Part shown: positions 21,854 to 32,388 of the stretch, one piece after another
How positions within the stretch are numbered: the first letter of the stretch is position 1
How the letters are laid out: the number at the start of each line of letters is the position of its first letter
NCBI GenBank assembly: GCA_004764695.1
Contig: SMSO01000031.1
Span: 5,823,261-5,887,260 of the forward strand
From: Schizochytrium sp. TIO01
Lineage: Eukaryota > Sar > Bigyra > Thraustochytrida > Thraustochytriidae
Reading direction: 5' to 3'
DNA length: 64,000 nt
Position numbers and translations under genes: made by a program
The notes under the pieces: generated by a model
The model's database searches: none
What the model saw: only the letters and a program-made list of their open reading frames with translations
Told to the model about the DNA's origin: nothing

Positions 21854-23597
21854 TCTTCTCTTTCGATTTCTATGGACGCTATTTTGTACTGTCTTGGCCA
21901 TTTCCTATGATTAGCACTCAACAGAATAGCCGTGAGACCTTACATTGGAAGTGCACTGTCAAAATGGACGGCTACACAAACACACATAACCAAAGAAATT
22001 ATATGAACAAAACCTGGATCAATGATTGAGGAAACGCGATATTCAACCTTACTAGTTCCCTGCAACTTAAATCACATACTAAATAGAATATGAATCAGCC
22101 TACCTATGTGTTCATCTCGAAAGTTGCCCAATCGTTATTACAGCTTTTTAAATCTCATTCAAATTTAATTTCTAGCTTTTTAGTATCTTTTCAGGAAAGC
22201 TGATGTGAGTTGTCATTACACATTGTTAGATAATTTGACCTCCAGCTGCACCTCCCCTCTTCGCAGACCTGACGGCCATATCCCCAACCGCTTACATAAC
22301 CACACAAAATTAACCAAACTCTGCTGCACCATAGATGAGATCATCAGCAGATGTGCTGTACTTATGCAAATCGATAAGCAAGATTTGTACTAACACTTTA
22401 CAGAATTCATTCTTGTTACGATTTGTGCAAAGTAGGTCTTTTCTAGAGTCATTTTAAAATTCCAGCCAAGTGTAAACAGATTTCTAGCCAATACTACTGT
22501 ATGTGTTTTACCACGGGAACATTAAATCCCCACGGGCGTATCTTATATGCAACCTTGGATTTAATTAATCTCAAACTGAACACATTGAAACCAATATCAT
22601 TTGTCCATCCTTGAAGTTTGTCTAATCAGCTTTGTGCCAACCAATCTCGGAATTTGTATCCTACCTATAGAGAGTTAGCGCTCAACAAAAGAGATGCTGA
22701 AGAGCATCACCGGCAAGATAAGCGCAGAGATGCAGAAAAAGAAGAAATGAGAGATTTAAAGAAGGCAATGTAGATAGGGATATTGAGGTTAGTGATGATA
22801 TCTCTGATCGAAGGAACTAGTGGGCGAAACAGTGTTTGAGTTCTTGGCATCCTTTCATAATAGCCGCATAGACATAGGGCTTACAAAAGAGCAGAACTAG
22901 ACAACCAGACTTACGTGGTTGAGAAGTCCAAGAACTAAAGTATGGCTACATATTTTCTAGAATCAAGTATGATGTAGCTCAAAATTGATGGTGGAAGATA
23001 TTGAATCAACCTCATCCTGTTCAATGAATCTAAATCAGTTCAAGAAAGTCTTAGCCTCCTAATGTCTGCATGAATTAGTGTGCCTTGGAATTCATTTTCT
23101 GTACAGGAGCTCGCTCACTCATTCTTAAAAGCAACCTTCTTAAAGTCTTCATAAAGACCCCTGCCTTGATCTTCAGAATCAAACCCCAGCTGACCAGATC
23201 TATCTTTCCACAGATAGGTGTACGTTGGCACAGTGCCAGTTGACATTCGATTGGGGAAGACTCAAACTCATCACATTTAAGAGGTACGTCACAAAGAAAC
23301 GTTCTATAAAGAAAGAGGGAAACGTGAAATTGCGATAGTCGTCTAAACATATGATGTGCAAATCTCAAAAAAATCCAAAGCTATGAACCTTGATTGTGTT
23401 CAATGGAGAAACAAAGATATGTAAGGAGCTGCAAGCAATAATGTGTCGCTGCGTCAAAGGCAGTTTAAGGGTGTGATGAAGCTGGAAAAGTGAGCTCCTG
23501 GCTTTATAGATGTATTTTTGAATAGTCTATAAAGAGCACACTATTCTCTTTCGATTGTTCTCCCTTCCATTTGTTTTGCAGCTCTAAGCATGCACAA

Positions 23598-23680
23598 CTA
23601 ATTCAACCTCTACAAGCATCGATTCAAGTTACACCATGCTTGGATATAGGTAGTGTGTATTCACACTTCTGGTTCTCAAA
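23598..23680 (+). repeat. Direct repeat copy 2 inside the inverted-repeat element
   Basis: This is the counterpart of the sequence at 21437-21520 (ATTCAACCTCTACAAGCATC ... CACTTCTGGTTCTC). It supports a composite origin: two related short elements, one ending at 21853 and one ending at 24540. Confidence 0.7.
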
Positions 23681-24651
23681 GAGGTAAGCGTATGCTGGAA
23701 GCAGTCAAAATACAACTGCACTGACAGAATGTGATACTCCACTACGGGTTCTCATGGATCAAAGCTAGAGCGTTGCCCAAATACCTAAAATATAAATCAT
23801 GATTCGCCAGTTTATGAATAGCTAAAGCTTAAGCAAGCACCTAAACAAGGTCTCTCATTTCTCTAACTATTTCAAAAAATGATGATTATGCTGAGAAAAA
23901 TAGCGATTTCAGAATTTTAGGAGCTTCAAACATGACTAGGAACAAAGGCTAAGATACTATTTCCCATCCAGCTTTATCTCGAACTTAGACGTGAGAGTAG
24001 CGTAAAGTAAAATAAACAATACAGATGCGACTAATTTTGTTATGAAAAACACATTACCACTCTGTTAATGTATGCTGTCAGAGACGAGTAGCTGCTTTTA
24101 CACAAATTAAAGGTTCAAACTTCGCTAATATTGTTATAACTTCCAATTTATTGAGTAAAGATATTTTGTCTTTTAGCTTATAAATCCCTTTTTGATAGCA
24201 GTACTGAGAAGGAATTCAGATATTTTTTTGCGACATGACTTCGCAAGGTTAAGAGGAGCCCCTATCTGACGAAGAAACAATGTCCAAAGTGTCATGATGG
24301 CATGATGGGTGATGTATAACATTGCACCGGAATCAACCAGGGAATGAAGGGAATCAAGCAAGCATCGAGAGGAGTCTGCAAAGCAAAACCTGCAGGCAGA
24401 CTAGAAATACCAAAGCGACCAGAAGCGCTTGAATCTATCAAGCACATTCAACAAGATAACTTAGTCATAATACTAACTAACTACTACCATCTAAGACATT
24501 TCCCCAAATACCTCTAGGTAATCATAACCACGTCTCATTAAGCGGCATCTAGTTAAACGAAATTGAGACGAAATTTATTTAAATTTTCTTATTTAAAAAA
24601 ACGAAGAAGGAAATGAAACACTTTGCGCATGACTAATGGTCTATTAAAGTT

Positions 24652-26583
24652 TTACTCATCGCCGTAACCAGCTGATAAAGCATTCTGGATTGAGCAAGCC
24701 CAGCCCGTGTAGCCCGTAAAGCACTCACAAAGGCCTGTTTCACGATCACATAAGCCACGCCCAGAGCACTCCTCTTCCTCTGTCGTACCATCACCTCTTT
24801 GATAAACCATGTCGGTGCCTGCCGTTGTCACGGTCTCGTCAGAGGAATCATCGCCAGTGTATGCAGCGGACAAAAAGATATCGCAACGAGCTTCCGCTTC
24901 GTACCAGTAAACAGCAGAGATTGTTGGTGTGACATCTGCGAAGTTATCGATTTCTAGGAGGTCGCCACTTGAAAGCATCGCAGTCAAATCGGTATTTGAT
25001 TGAACAATGTAGCTTTGAAGCTCGACCGCAACAATGTTGCTAGTGCCGTCACAATCAGCCAAATCTTCAGCAACAGTGAACGCCGTCTCCGTACCTGAAA
25101 CGGTCGCCTGTACAGAAACTGTGAAAGTTCCGCGAAGCTTTCCACCACAGGTGATTTTCACTCGGGAGTTCTGGGGGAATTTCACTGCCTCTGTGTTGTC
25201 TAGGAGAGTAACAACCGAACTAGAAATATCACAGCCGTTACCAGCAGAACATGTCGAAGTTACTCCACTCGGGTATGAAAACTCCATCGTGATTCCATTT
25301 GCTTCGTTGATGCCGATTTCACGTAGACCACTTGAAGCAGAGCTTACAAGCGTAGTAGACCGCTGCCACTCCCTCGTACTGTCAACAATAACTTGCGAGG
25401 TATCAACAGTGATGGCATTCAGGTTTCCGTACTGGGAGGGGAACTCAATTTGCAAACGGAGAGACCACTGGTGCTCCACAAAATAACAAGTCATGTCATC
25501 AACAGTACCCATGGATGTATCTGCGGTAGCTTCGTAATCGAAAAAGGCTGATCCGTCCCAGTATAGGATGGCATCAGCAGCAGCTGAATCAGGACAACGA
25601 ACCAACGCGCCTGTCAAATCGTATGAAGTTGGACTAGTCGATGCCGAAGCTAAAAGACCGGATGATACTGCAACATTTCCTGTGATTGCCTTCTCCATGT
25701 AGCCAGCAGTAACGGTGACATCAGAGAGAACATCGTTCGGGAGGTTATTAAGGGCGTCGGCAATGTTGTCACTGATAGTTGTATCATAAGCGCTACTAAA
25801 AGGTGTAATTTCTACAGGGTCAGTGGTCCAGGTTTTCCCGTTATAGTCAGTGTAACGGAGACGAATCTGGCCAGAAAAGCTCAGGTCAGTTGAACCATCA
25901 CGATCGGTGTATATGTCAACCCATTGTTTCTCAGTGGTTTGGCCACGAGTGAGCGGGTCATCGCCGTAGCCACACTTTCGCTCAGAGCAATCCGGTCCAG
26001 CATACCCCGGGTCACAAACGCAGGAACGGGACATATCTTTATCCCAAAGGACGTATTCATAGGTACCCTTCTGCTGGGCAACAGTCTGGCAAGTGCCATG
26101 CCCATTGCAATCATTAGGGCAGCTTGAGCGCCTGCACCCAGCACCAGTGTATCCCTCAAAACACTCACATTGACCAGTAGAGCGATCGCAAACACCACGA
26201 TTTGCGCATTCCATGTAAAAATGACCTTCATCGATACCGGCAGTGTTGCCATAAGCTGGCCATTGCTCCCAGTAGCCGTTGGGCTCCATCTCAGTGATGA
26301 TATAGTCTAGACCCGAGGCTGAAAAGTAGTGGTCGGTGTCGTAAATAGTCACACCATTAACGTCACCATTTGAATCAATGTCACCGTTGGCATTAGTTGT
26401 CACCCACGCCCAGCTTTTAGGGCAAGCTTGCAGGGAACAGTCACCGCCAACCCAACCAACATAGCATGTGCAGGCATCATAAGCACCACACTGCCCATTA
26501 CCTGAGCAAGCATTTGGGCAAGCAGCATCAGACTTGTCAACTAAGGCTAGCAGGGCAACGGTAACCACACCCAAGAGTTTCAT
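24652..26583 (-). CDS. Secreted EGF-module protein
   Basis: A 643-residue single-exon frame starts at ATG 26583. It has a signal peptide (residues 1-20, MKLLGVVTVALLALVDKSDA) and then Cys-rich EGF-like modules at about 22-49 (CSGNGQCGAYDACTCYVGW), 126-150 (CANRGVCDRSTGQCECFEGY), 155-199 and 605-630 (CSGRGLCDRETGLCECFTGY). Between the third and fourth modules is a long beta-rich region (about 205-600) that opens with CGYGDDPLT and contains sequence such as GQIRLRYTDYNGKTW. To my knowledge this layout is frequent in stramenopile cell-surface or extracellular proteins. There is no C-terminal membrane helix; it ends SAGYGDE, so it is probably secreted. Ligand and role are unknown. Confidence 0.88.
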   Translation of the reverse strand: MKLLGVVTVALLALVDKSDAACPNACSGNGQCGAYDACTCYVGWVGGDCSLQACPKSWAWVTTNANGDIDSNGDVNGVTIYDTDHYFSASGLDYIITEMEPNGYWEQWPAYGNTAGIDEGHFYMECANRGVCDRSTGQCECFEGYTGAGCRRSSCPNDCNGHGTCQTVAQQKGTYEYVLWDKDMSRSCVCDPGYAGPDCSERKCGYGDDPLTRGQTTEKQWVDIYTDRDGSTDLSFSGQIRLRYTDYNGKTWTTDPVEITPFSSAYDTTISDNIADALNNLPNDVLSDVTVTAGYMEKAITGNVAVSSGLLASASTSPTSYDLTGALVRCPDSAAADAILYWDGSAFFDYEATADTSMGTVDDMTCYFVEHQWSLRLQIEFPSQYGNLNAITVDTSQVIVDSTREWQRSTTLVSSASSGLREIGINEANGITMEFSYPSGVTSTCSAGNGCDISSSVVTLLDNTEAVKFPQNSRVKITCGGKLRGTFTVSVQATVSGTETAFTVAEDLADCDGTSNIVAVELQSYIVQSNTDLTAMLSSGDLLEIDNFADVTPTISAVYWYEAEARCDIFLSAAYTGDDSSDETVTTAGTDMVYQRGDGTTEEEECSGRGLCDRETGLCECFTGYTGWACSIQNALSAGYGDE

Positions 26584-28379
26584 GGTCTTGAGGTAAGGCG
26601 CTCCGAGACGCCTTTTTCGCCAACGCTTTGTGTACGTGTGTAATGCGCTTCGAAAATACGAAACTCACCAGTTCCACTCTTTACAAGAAACAAGTGCTCG
26701 CCCAACTCGCGCGAGTAGGCGCAAGTTGAGTTTCAGGTTTGCAACGTTTCCCACGATGACAATTTGCTAATGCCGCGGCGTGCTACGATGAGTCTGATAC
26801 ATTCTTATAAAACTAAACAAAGAGAAAAATTAAATTAAATAAAGTGAGAAACAAGAGGAAGCATCTTCTTTCCTAAGAAGACAGAAACAATGAACCATTC
26901 TCTCCCCATCTATACAAGTAAACGTCAGTGGAGTGTGTGAGGGTACACACTGAGGATAATTTAAAGGGCGTACACTGAGTGTCTCATAGAGCTCATGAGA
27001 GGGGCCAACGGAAACAAAGAGAAAAAGAGGCTCAGAGATGGGGGGCGAGCAACTGATTAGAGGGAAGGAGAAGAGAGGAGGAGGGAAAGAAATGTTACCG
27101 TTGAACGGGAGAGATATTGTCTTTAATCCGTGTACATAAGCATTAATTTATGATATGAGGTGTACATCGTGTTCACCACTCTACTACTTCCCTTATGGAA
27201 TATAGAAACGAGTAATTAGGGCGGGCACAGCGAGAGGAGGGAAAGCAAGAAATGGTAGAACTTTGAAGAGAAGAGCAGGAGGTCGGTACTCTGATTATTG
27301 GGAAGAGGAGAATAAGTAGTGAGAAACGGGGGATGAGAGACAGGATGAGAGAGGAGAAAACCCAGAGCGGGGACCCATTTGGAGATGACTTTGCCATGGA
27401 TGCTCAGGACATCCTAGCTACCTGCCTTTGTGAGAATGGGTTAGGAAGAGCCTTATTTTGTAAACGGTACTAACGGTGACTCTAAATGTATGAAATAGTA
27501 CCGGTAAAAGAGACGTTGGTAAATTGAACATATCAAAGTCAAGTGACAGTTTCGTAGAACTGCCTGTTTCTCCAACCAGTGTTTTCAGTCAGAGGAACTC
27601 CCTCTGTTGTTCCGCTTCTTTCATCTGTAAAAACTCAACTTTCCAAAGTAAACATGCGGTTCATGAGATAACGTATTAAAATAGAGAAAACAACTCTTTT
27701 TTTTTTTCTTTTTTTTAACCAATGGAACTAATATGCAGCCTTGAAATAGTTTCATCTGGCAATCCAACTTGAGAAAGATAGAAAGATTTGCTCGTTGCTG
27801 ATCTACAGTCTACGTACCCACTTTAGCAGCGGAGAATGTGCAGAGTTAGTTCTGCCATCTTGAGAAAGAGGCCAAACGGACACCTTCATCAAATTGCTGT
27901 CTTCAACAAATTCTGTCTTCAGCAAGCAAAGCTTACATCGCGGTCGCCTTAACTAGAATGAAACTAACAGAACGATATAGTAGGGGACGTCTTCAGGTGT
28001 CTGTTATCTACACAAAGGCACGAATTTTACAATCATTATTTTTCGGAGGCTGAGGTTTCCCTGTCTAAAATAATATATCGATTCACTCAGAAATCCTGAG
28101 GAATCAAGAGCCTCTGTCATACCGCCCGCGTTGTTGTTATCCGGTGCGTTTGCCATGTTGAGCGATAGAGTGCTCGCAGCTCTGTTTCTTTATAGACACA
28201 GATTATAAACTGTCGTGAACCCTGCTTGATTGGAGAATTAGGCGTGGGGAGAGTGAGTTCGTGAGCGAGGGGCCAGCATTGAACGTGAACAAAGACGTTG
28301 CGTACATGGCAAATCTTTGAGATAACTAAGCTCGTGTGAGTAAGTTAAGTTAGCTCAGTGTAGGCTAAGAAGTCAAGGT
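26584..28379. other. Intergenic, purine-rich, no gene seen
   Basis: Upstream of the EGF-protein gene. 26990-27410 is rich in GA/GGA on the plus strand. A (T)n run of about 20 lies at 27700-27717. I see no domain-bearing frame. Confidence 0.5.
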
Positions 28380-28557
28380 TTGACTGATCGGGACGATCTG
28401 GGGGATTCTGGGTATGCTTTGCGTGTGGAGACTTTTCTTTCAAGGGTGTGTGATTTGCTTATTGGTACGATAGCGTGCACGATAGGAGAAAATCGTTATG
28501 CCAAAAAAAGTTTCGCTAGAAAAGTTTTTTTAATATTACTTTTTTTTTGTTTTAAGG

Positions 28558-28651
28558 TCGAAATAAAAGAACTTGAAAAGTTTTCTGGAGATGACATGGA
28601 AGGCGAATACATCAGGAAAGACAACTTGTGTAGAACTATCCTAGAGGGCCA
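28558..28651 (+). other. Possible internal exon of an unrecognised spliced gene
   Basis: An open segment encodes VEIKELEKFSGDDMEGEYIR and continues for 31 codons. It is bounded by a textbook acceptor (long T tract then TTTTAAG, ending 28557) and a strong donor (CAG|GTATGT at 28652). A short upstream frame with TDRDDLGDSG followed by GTATGC (28411) could be another exon. No protein family is recognised and no full model could be assembled. Confidence 0.28.
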
Positions 28652-29515
28652 GGTATGTAGTACTTTTACAACGCATATTCTTCCTTTCTCAATGTTCACC
28701 CGACACTCATGTACCAGATAGCACAATTTCGCACATGAGCAGAGCATTTGCGACTTAAGCATTCCTTCCCATTAGTAACACGCCAAGCAGCAAACGTTGG
28801 TTCTTTATTTAAAATTACACAATGGTATGACTGAGGAAATAGTTCGCGTTAGAAAAATAAAAGAAGATTCATGATGATTGAGTAAATCGCGACGTCTTCG
28901 TCTCTATCAATTCGAAGCTCAACTCTAAACAGTTTCATAAAGTATTGACTCGATAGAATAACAAATTACGTATCCATCGCACGCGCGATGCTTCTTAACT
29001 AGATAAAGTAACAAGGTTTTTCCCCTTAACATCCAGATATGGCCTGTAGGTAGTTGATATGTTCTGGATCCACCTCCAACAAAAGTCTAAAATGACCAAG
29101 GTTAAATTCATCGAATAGCCTACCATTGTAGAGATTTTTGTATAAAATTCCTTCCAACAAAGTTTGCTAGCTAAACCATACCTTCCAAACGGAAAGATCT
29201 TTGCCGAAAACTCTCTGCATGGTCGGCTAGTGTTCTTGAAAAGAAAAAGATTGTGAAGGGGCAAGCTCAACAACGTTTTTTCTTTTTACTATATTCTTAA
29301 CTTGCTATAATCAAGCGAATTTTGGTGAAGTATGGCCCTTAGCTCAAGCAACTATTGAACTAAATTATTATAAACGTAACGTTTTTAACTAAATACAAAT
29401 ATCTAAACCTTTGTTCCTCCTTTTCAAGAAGGGAAACTTTAATTATTACATCCTGCATGAAATATATTGATTCTAGTTACATTTAGAGGAAGCGGTCCGG
29501 TCCCTGTAAATATAT
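28652..29515. other. Intergenic, AT-rich, no gene seen
   Basis: A 92-codon minus-strand frame at 28995-29273 shows no recognisable features. Otherwise this is AT-rich sequence downstream of the VPS9 gene. Confidence 0.45.
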
Positions 29516-31513
29516 TCATGCAATTGAGCGGAGGTCATCTGGCTCTAACAAGGTTGGGATAGTTTGCAGGGCAGTTTGTAATAAGGCAAGAGCGTAACCA
29601 GCTTCGCTCGTAAGCAGGCTTTCAGCAACACTCTGCTCTAGATAATAACATAACGAGGCTAGGTTCTTTGGCCTTGACCAGATCGTTGCAAAACAAAAGA
29701 TTGGTAACAAATCGTCAGCACCAATGTCACTATTTTCCTGGCCAGCGCGTGAAATAGCCAAAGGAATTGTGCGCGAGGCGCGCACCAAGAGTCGGGCCTT
29801 GGTGGTTGGGCCAGTACCATACTCGGAAGTTGGGTCCCAGACATGAGAAAGAACATGAACTACCTCCGCATACGGCTGGGCACAGGACTCCAAAACGAAT
29901 GGATCGCTTGCTTGCAAACGCCGCAACAGCTCATGCGGGCTTGTCTCTTGCACAAGCCGATTCGTAGCAATGTAGATTTCGCGATCTTTTGCAGTGAACT
30001 TAGCAGATGCAGCAAATAAAGGCGCTATGACCCCGCGGTAGAGAGGCACGGCCACAGCTTCCTCTACAGCACATCGACAAACAAGGCTAGCCTTTTCATT
30101 TAAAGGACGATTACCCGGCTGTGCATTGAGCTGGCGTTCGCTCTCATCTGTGTTAAGCGTAGCAGATGCTAGTATCGGGAACTCTGTTATTATACATTGC
30201 GTGAGAATGCGAACCACGAGCACCACATCCGCAAGTGCAGCGTCTACGGCATTATCAGCTGAAGCATCAAGTTTAAAATGATAAAGGAGTACAAGAACGC
30301 GCACATAGCAAGCTGCAACGCGGCCTAGTTGGAAGCGTAGACGTCGGTCTTGTTCCAGCAAGTACAAGTGTGGAATGCCCTTTAGGATCTTCAGCGCTCG
30401 GTACAGCTCTTCGACATCGACTGTATCCTCGGATCCACGAAGGACAAGACTGAGAAAGGTGCGAATTTGCGTTTCGTCAATGCAAGCATCTAAGGATTGA
30501 GAAAACTCGCGAGAGATCATCTGCAATTTATCAAATGGATCTGTTGGATCTTCGGGGCGCTTTGGAAGCCCGAATACCACCAGTAACCCTTGTAGTGAGT
30601 CTGTTCGAAGCCCTGTCAATCTATCTTTGACGAAACGTTCGAGATCTTCATTAGAAACTTGCAAAACCCTACGACCCGACGTTTGCACCGAGAATCGGTC
30701 ATATATATCCTCTAAGAGGGTGTGTACGATCGCTTCTTCCGTCGGTGCTGAACGAGAAGGCCTCTGCCGAGCAACTTTCTCACGACGCTGAGCAATAGCA
30801 TCGGCAAACACCGCCGCCAGGGCTTGGTCCAAGCGAGACGAGGCCTCGTTAGCGTGTTTTTGCTGTAGCATGGCTTGAGCTGCATCGTTCTCCCTACGAA
30901 TTGCCCGCAATCGTTCATCTGTGCTCTGAGGTCGGTCCAATGCAGAAGATGCAGGTCTCACAGAGCTCCTGGGAGCTGCTGGCAAGCTTAAGCTGCTGAA
31001 GGAGTCCGCAGACATGGGTCTTCCTGCAAACGAAGACGGTCGTTCAGAGGGCTTTGATCCTGCAGAAGACGACCAGGGATGGGCTGGAGCTGGAGGCAAC
31101 GACGTAGCAGGAAGAGGAGCTGATGCTGGAGATTTAAAAGAGGATGAGGATTTTGTTGAAGATGATTTTGAAGACGCACACCAGCTTTTATCAAGACCCT
31201 GTGCGGGTCTTTCTGGCCTACGAGGAGGTCCGTCAAGAGAGACAGCCGCACGCTGCGTGGATACCTGCACGTGAGATGAAGTAGGCTTTGCAGAGGAATC
31301 TCTTGCATTCTTTGGAGGAATGGTCAATAGATGACGACGGAGGTCCTCTGAGAGTGGCACAGCAGTATGGGTCCCAGAGGACAGGTGAGAAGAGGATGAA
31401 GGCTCATAGAGGTCGTCGAAGAGCTCGGCCTCGAGATCCTCGGTGAACTCCATCGTAATGCAGATAGGTCTGCCTGGCACCTTTTTCATTCGGATTGATT
31501 TCGTCCGAGTCAT
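29516..31513 (-). CDS. VPS9-domain protein, putative Rab5-type GTPase exchange factor
   Basis: A 665-residue frame starts at ATG 31513. The first 250 residues are Ser/Pro/Arg-rich and probably disordered. Residues about 250-560 are helical. The C-terminus carries a VPS9 signature: GADDLLPIFCF (residues 598-608, with the conserved Asp 600/601), then PKNLASLCYYLEQ and EAGYALALLQTAL (Tyr 640). VPS9 domains catalyse nucleotide exchange on Rab5/Rab21-family GTPases in endocytic trafficking, and the Asp and Tyr are the residues that matter in known members. No other domain (for example RIN-like SH2 or a zinc finger) is recognised. The family call is firm; the specific Rab partner is inference. Confidence 0.88.
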   Translation of the reverse strand: MTRTKSIRMKKVPGRPICITMEFTEDLEAELFDDLYEPSSSSHLSSGTHTAVPLSEDLRRHLLTIPPKNARDSSAKPTSSHVQVSTQRAAVSLDGPPRRPERPAQGLDKSWCASSKSSSTKSSSSFKSPASAPLPATSLPPAPAHPWSSSAGSKPSERPSSFAGRPMSADSFSSLSLPAAPRSSVRPASSALDRPQSTDERLRAIRRENDAAQAMLQQKHANEASSRLDQALAAVFADAIAQRREKVARQRPSRSAPTEEAIVHTLLEDIYDRFSVQTSGRRVLQVSNEDLERFVKDRLTGLRTDSLQGLLVVFGLPKRPEDPTDPFDKLQMISREFSQSLDACIDETQIRTFLSLVLRGSEDTVDVEELYRALKILKGIPHLYLLEQDRRLRFQLGRVAACYVRVLVLLYHFKLDASADNAVDAALADVVLVVRILTQCIITEFPILASATLNTDESERQLNAQPGNRPLNEKASLVCRCAVEEAVAVPLYRGVIAPLFAASAKFTAKDREIYIATNRLVQETSPHELLRRLQASDPFVLESCAQPYAEVVHVLSHVWDPTSEYGTGPTTKARLLVRASRTIPLAISRAGQENSDIGADDLLPIFCFATIWSRPKNLASLCYYLEQSVAESLLTSEAGYALALLQTALQTIPTLLEPDDLRSIA

Positions 31514-32388
31514 TCACTTTGAGCCACGACTAGACTAATTCCTAACTACATTAGGTAGGGACTTTGTAAGTTCTAATTTTGCGTGTTATTATGCTATTTG
31601 TTATTTCTAATAAGGTAGGCACTATTTTAAATAATCATCGGACACATAATATCATGCACCTGTGTATTTAATTGCTTCTAGTCTTAAGTTTCTTTCTGTC
31701 AAATCTGAGCGTCCAGCTTCTTTACTCGCTATAGATGATACTGGCAATTTAACTTAACTTTACAAAACAATAAATTTGAAAGAAACAAAGGAAGTAAAGA
31801 TGGTATTGCAGTGCATGGGAAGTTGTTACGAGACATACGGAATGCCCTCCGGTTATCCACGTCAATATTGGAGCGATGCTGAAACAAGATTAAGAGCTTT
31901 TAATTAGTGACCAACCTGTCTTTCGAAAATCTAATCTCACTAGCATCTACTATTCTTATTATCACGGCTAGACCAGCGCTTAACATATAGACGAAAGAAT
32001 GGGAAAGATGAAAATAAATGGAGCCATCAAAGATAGATTCACTTGACATGAGTTTAGCTACTCAACACATTAGACAACACCACGTCTCTCTGAGACTCAT
32101 GGGGAATATTAATTCTGGAAGGCAAGCTCCGAGCCTATGTCTTTTAAGACTTTTATCCATGTTTACTACACTTTACTTCACCGAACTTCATTGAATCATA
32201 TGATCGAGCACACTGCATTTCAATTGAAGACCTCCACAATACGATTCAGGGTCTAGATACATATTGATGGGCGAACGCGGTTGCTTTTGAAAAAGAATGA
32301 TTGGAAAATAATGTATTCATTAATTTATCGGAAATAGCCGGTAGTGTGATGAAATCTTGAATTAACGGGAAACCTTGATGTATAATAC
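31514..32388. other. Intergenic between VPS9 gene and giant coiled-coil gene
   Basis: This is the AT-rich promoter region of the VPS9 gene plus the 3' region of the giant gene, both on the minus strand. No further gene is seen. Confidence 0.5.

Larger units (their letters stand above)
20895..24540. mobile_element. Inverted-repeat DNA element, 3.65 kb, non-autonomous or decayed
   Basis: The left terminus 20895-21228 and right terminus 24201-24540 are inverted copies of each other. Both begin TAATGAGACG, then A/T-GGTT-G/A-TGATT, and similarity continues inward through CATCACCCATCATGCCATCATG and CCTTCTCAGTAC. A TA dinucleotide at both tips would fit a TA target, but no longer duplication is visible. 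The inside holds no intact transposase. A short charged frame near 22690-22770 (KRDAEEHHRQDKRRDAEKEE) may be a coding relic. An internal third terminus divides the element (see the nested feature). Confidence 0.75.
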
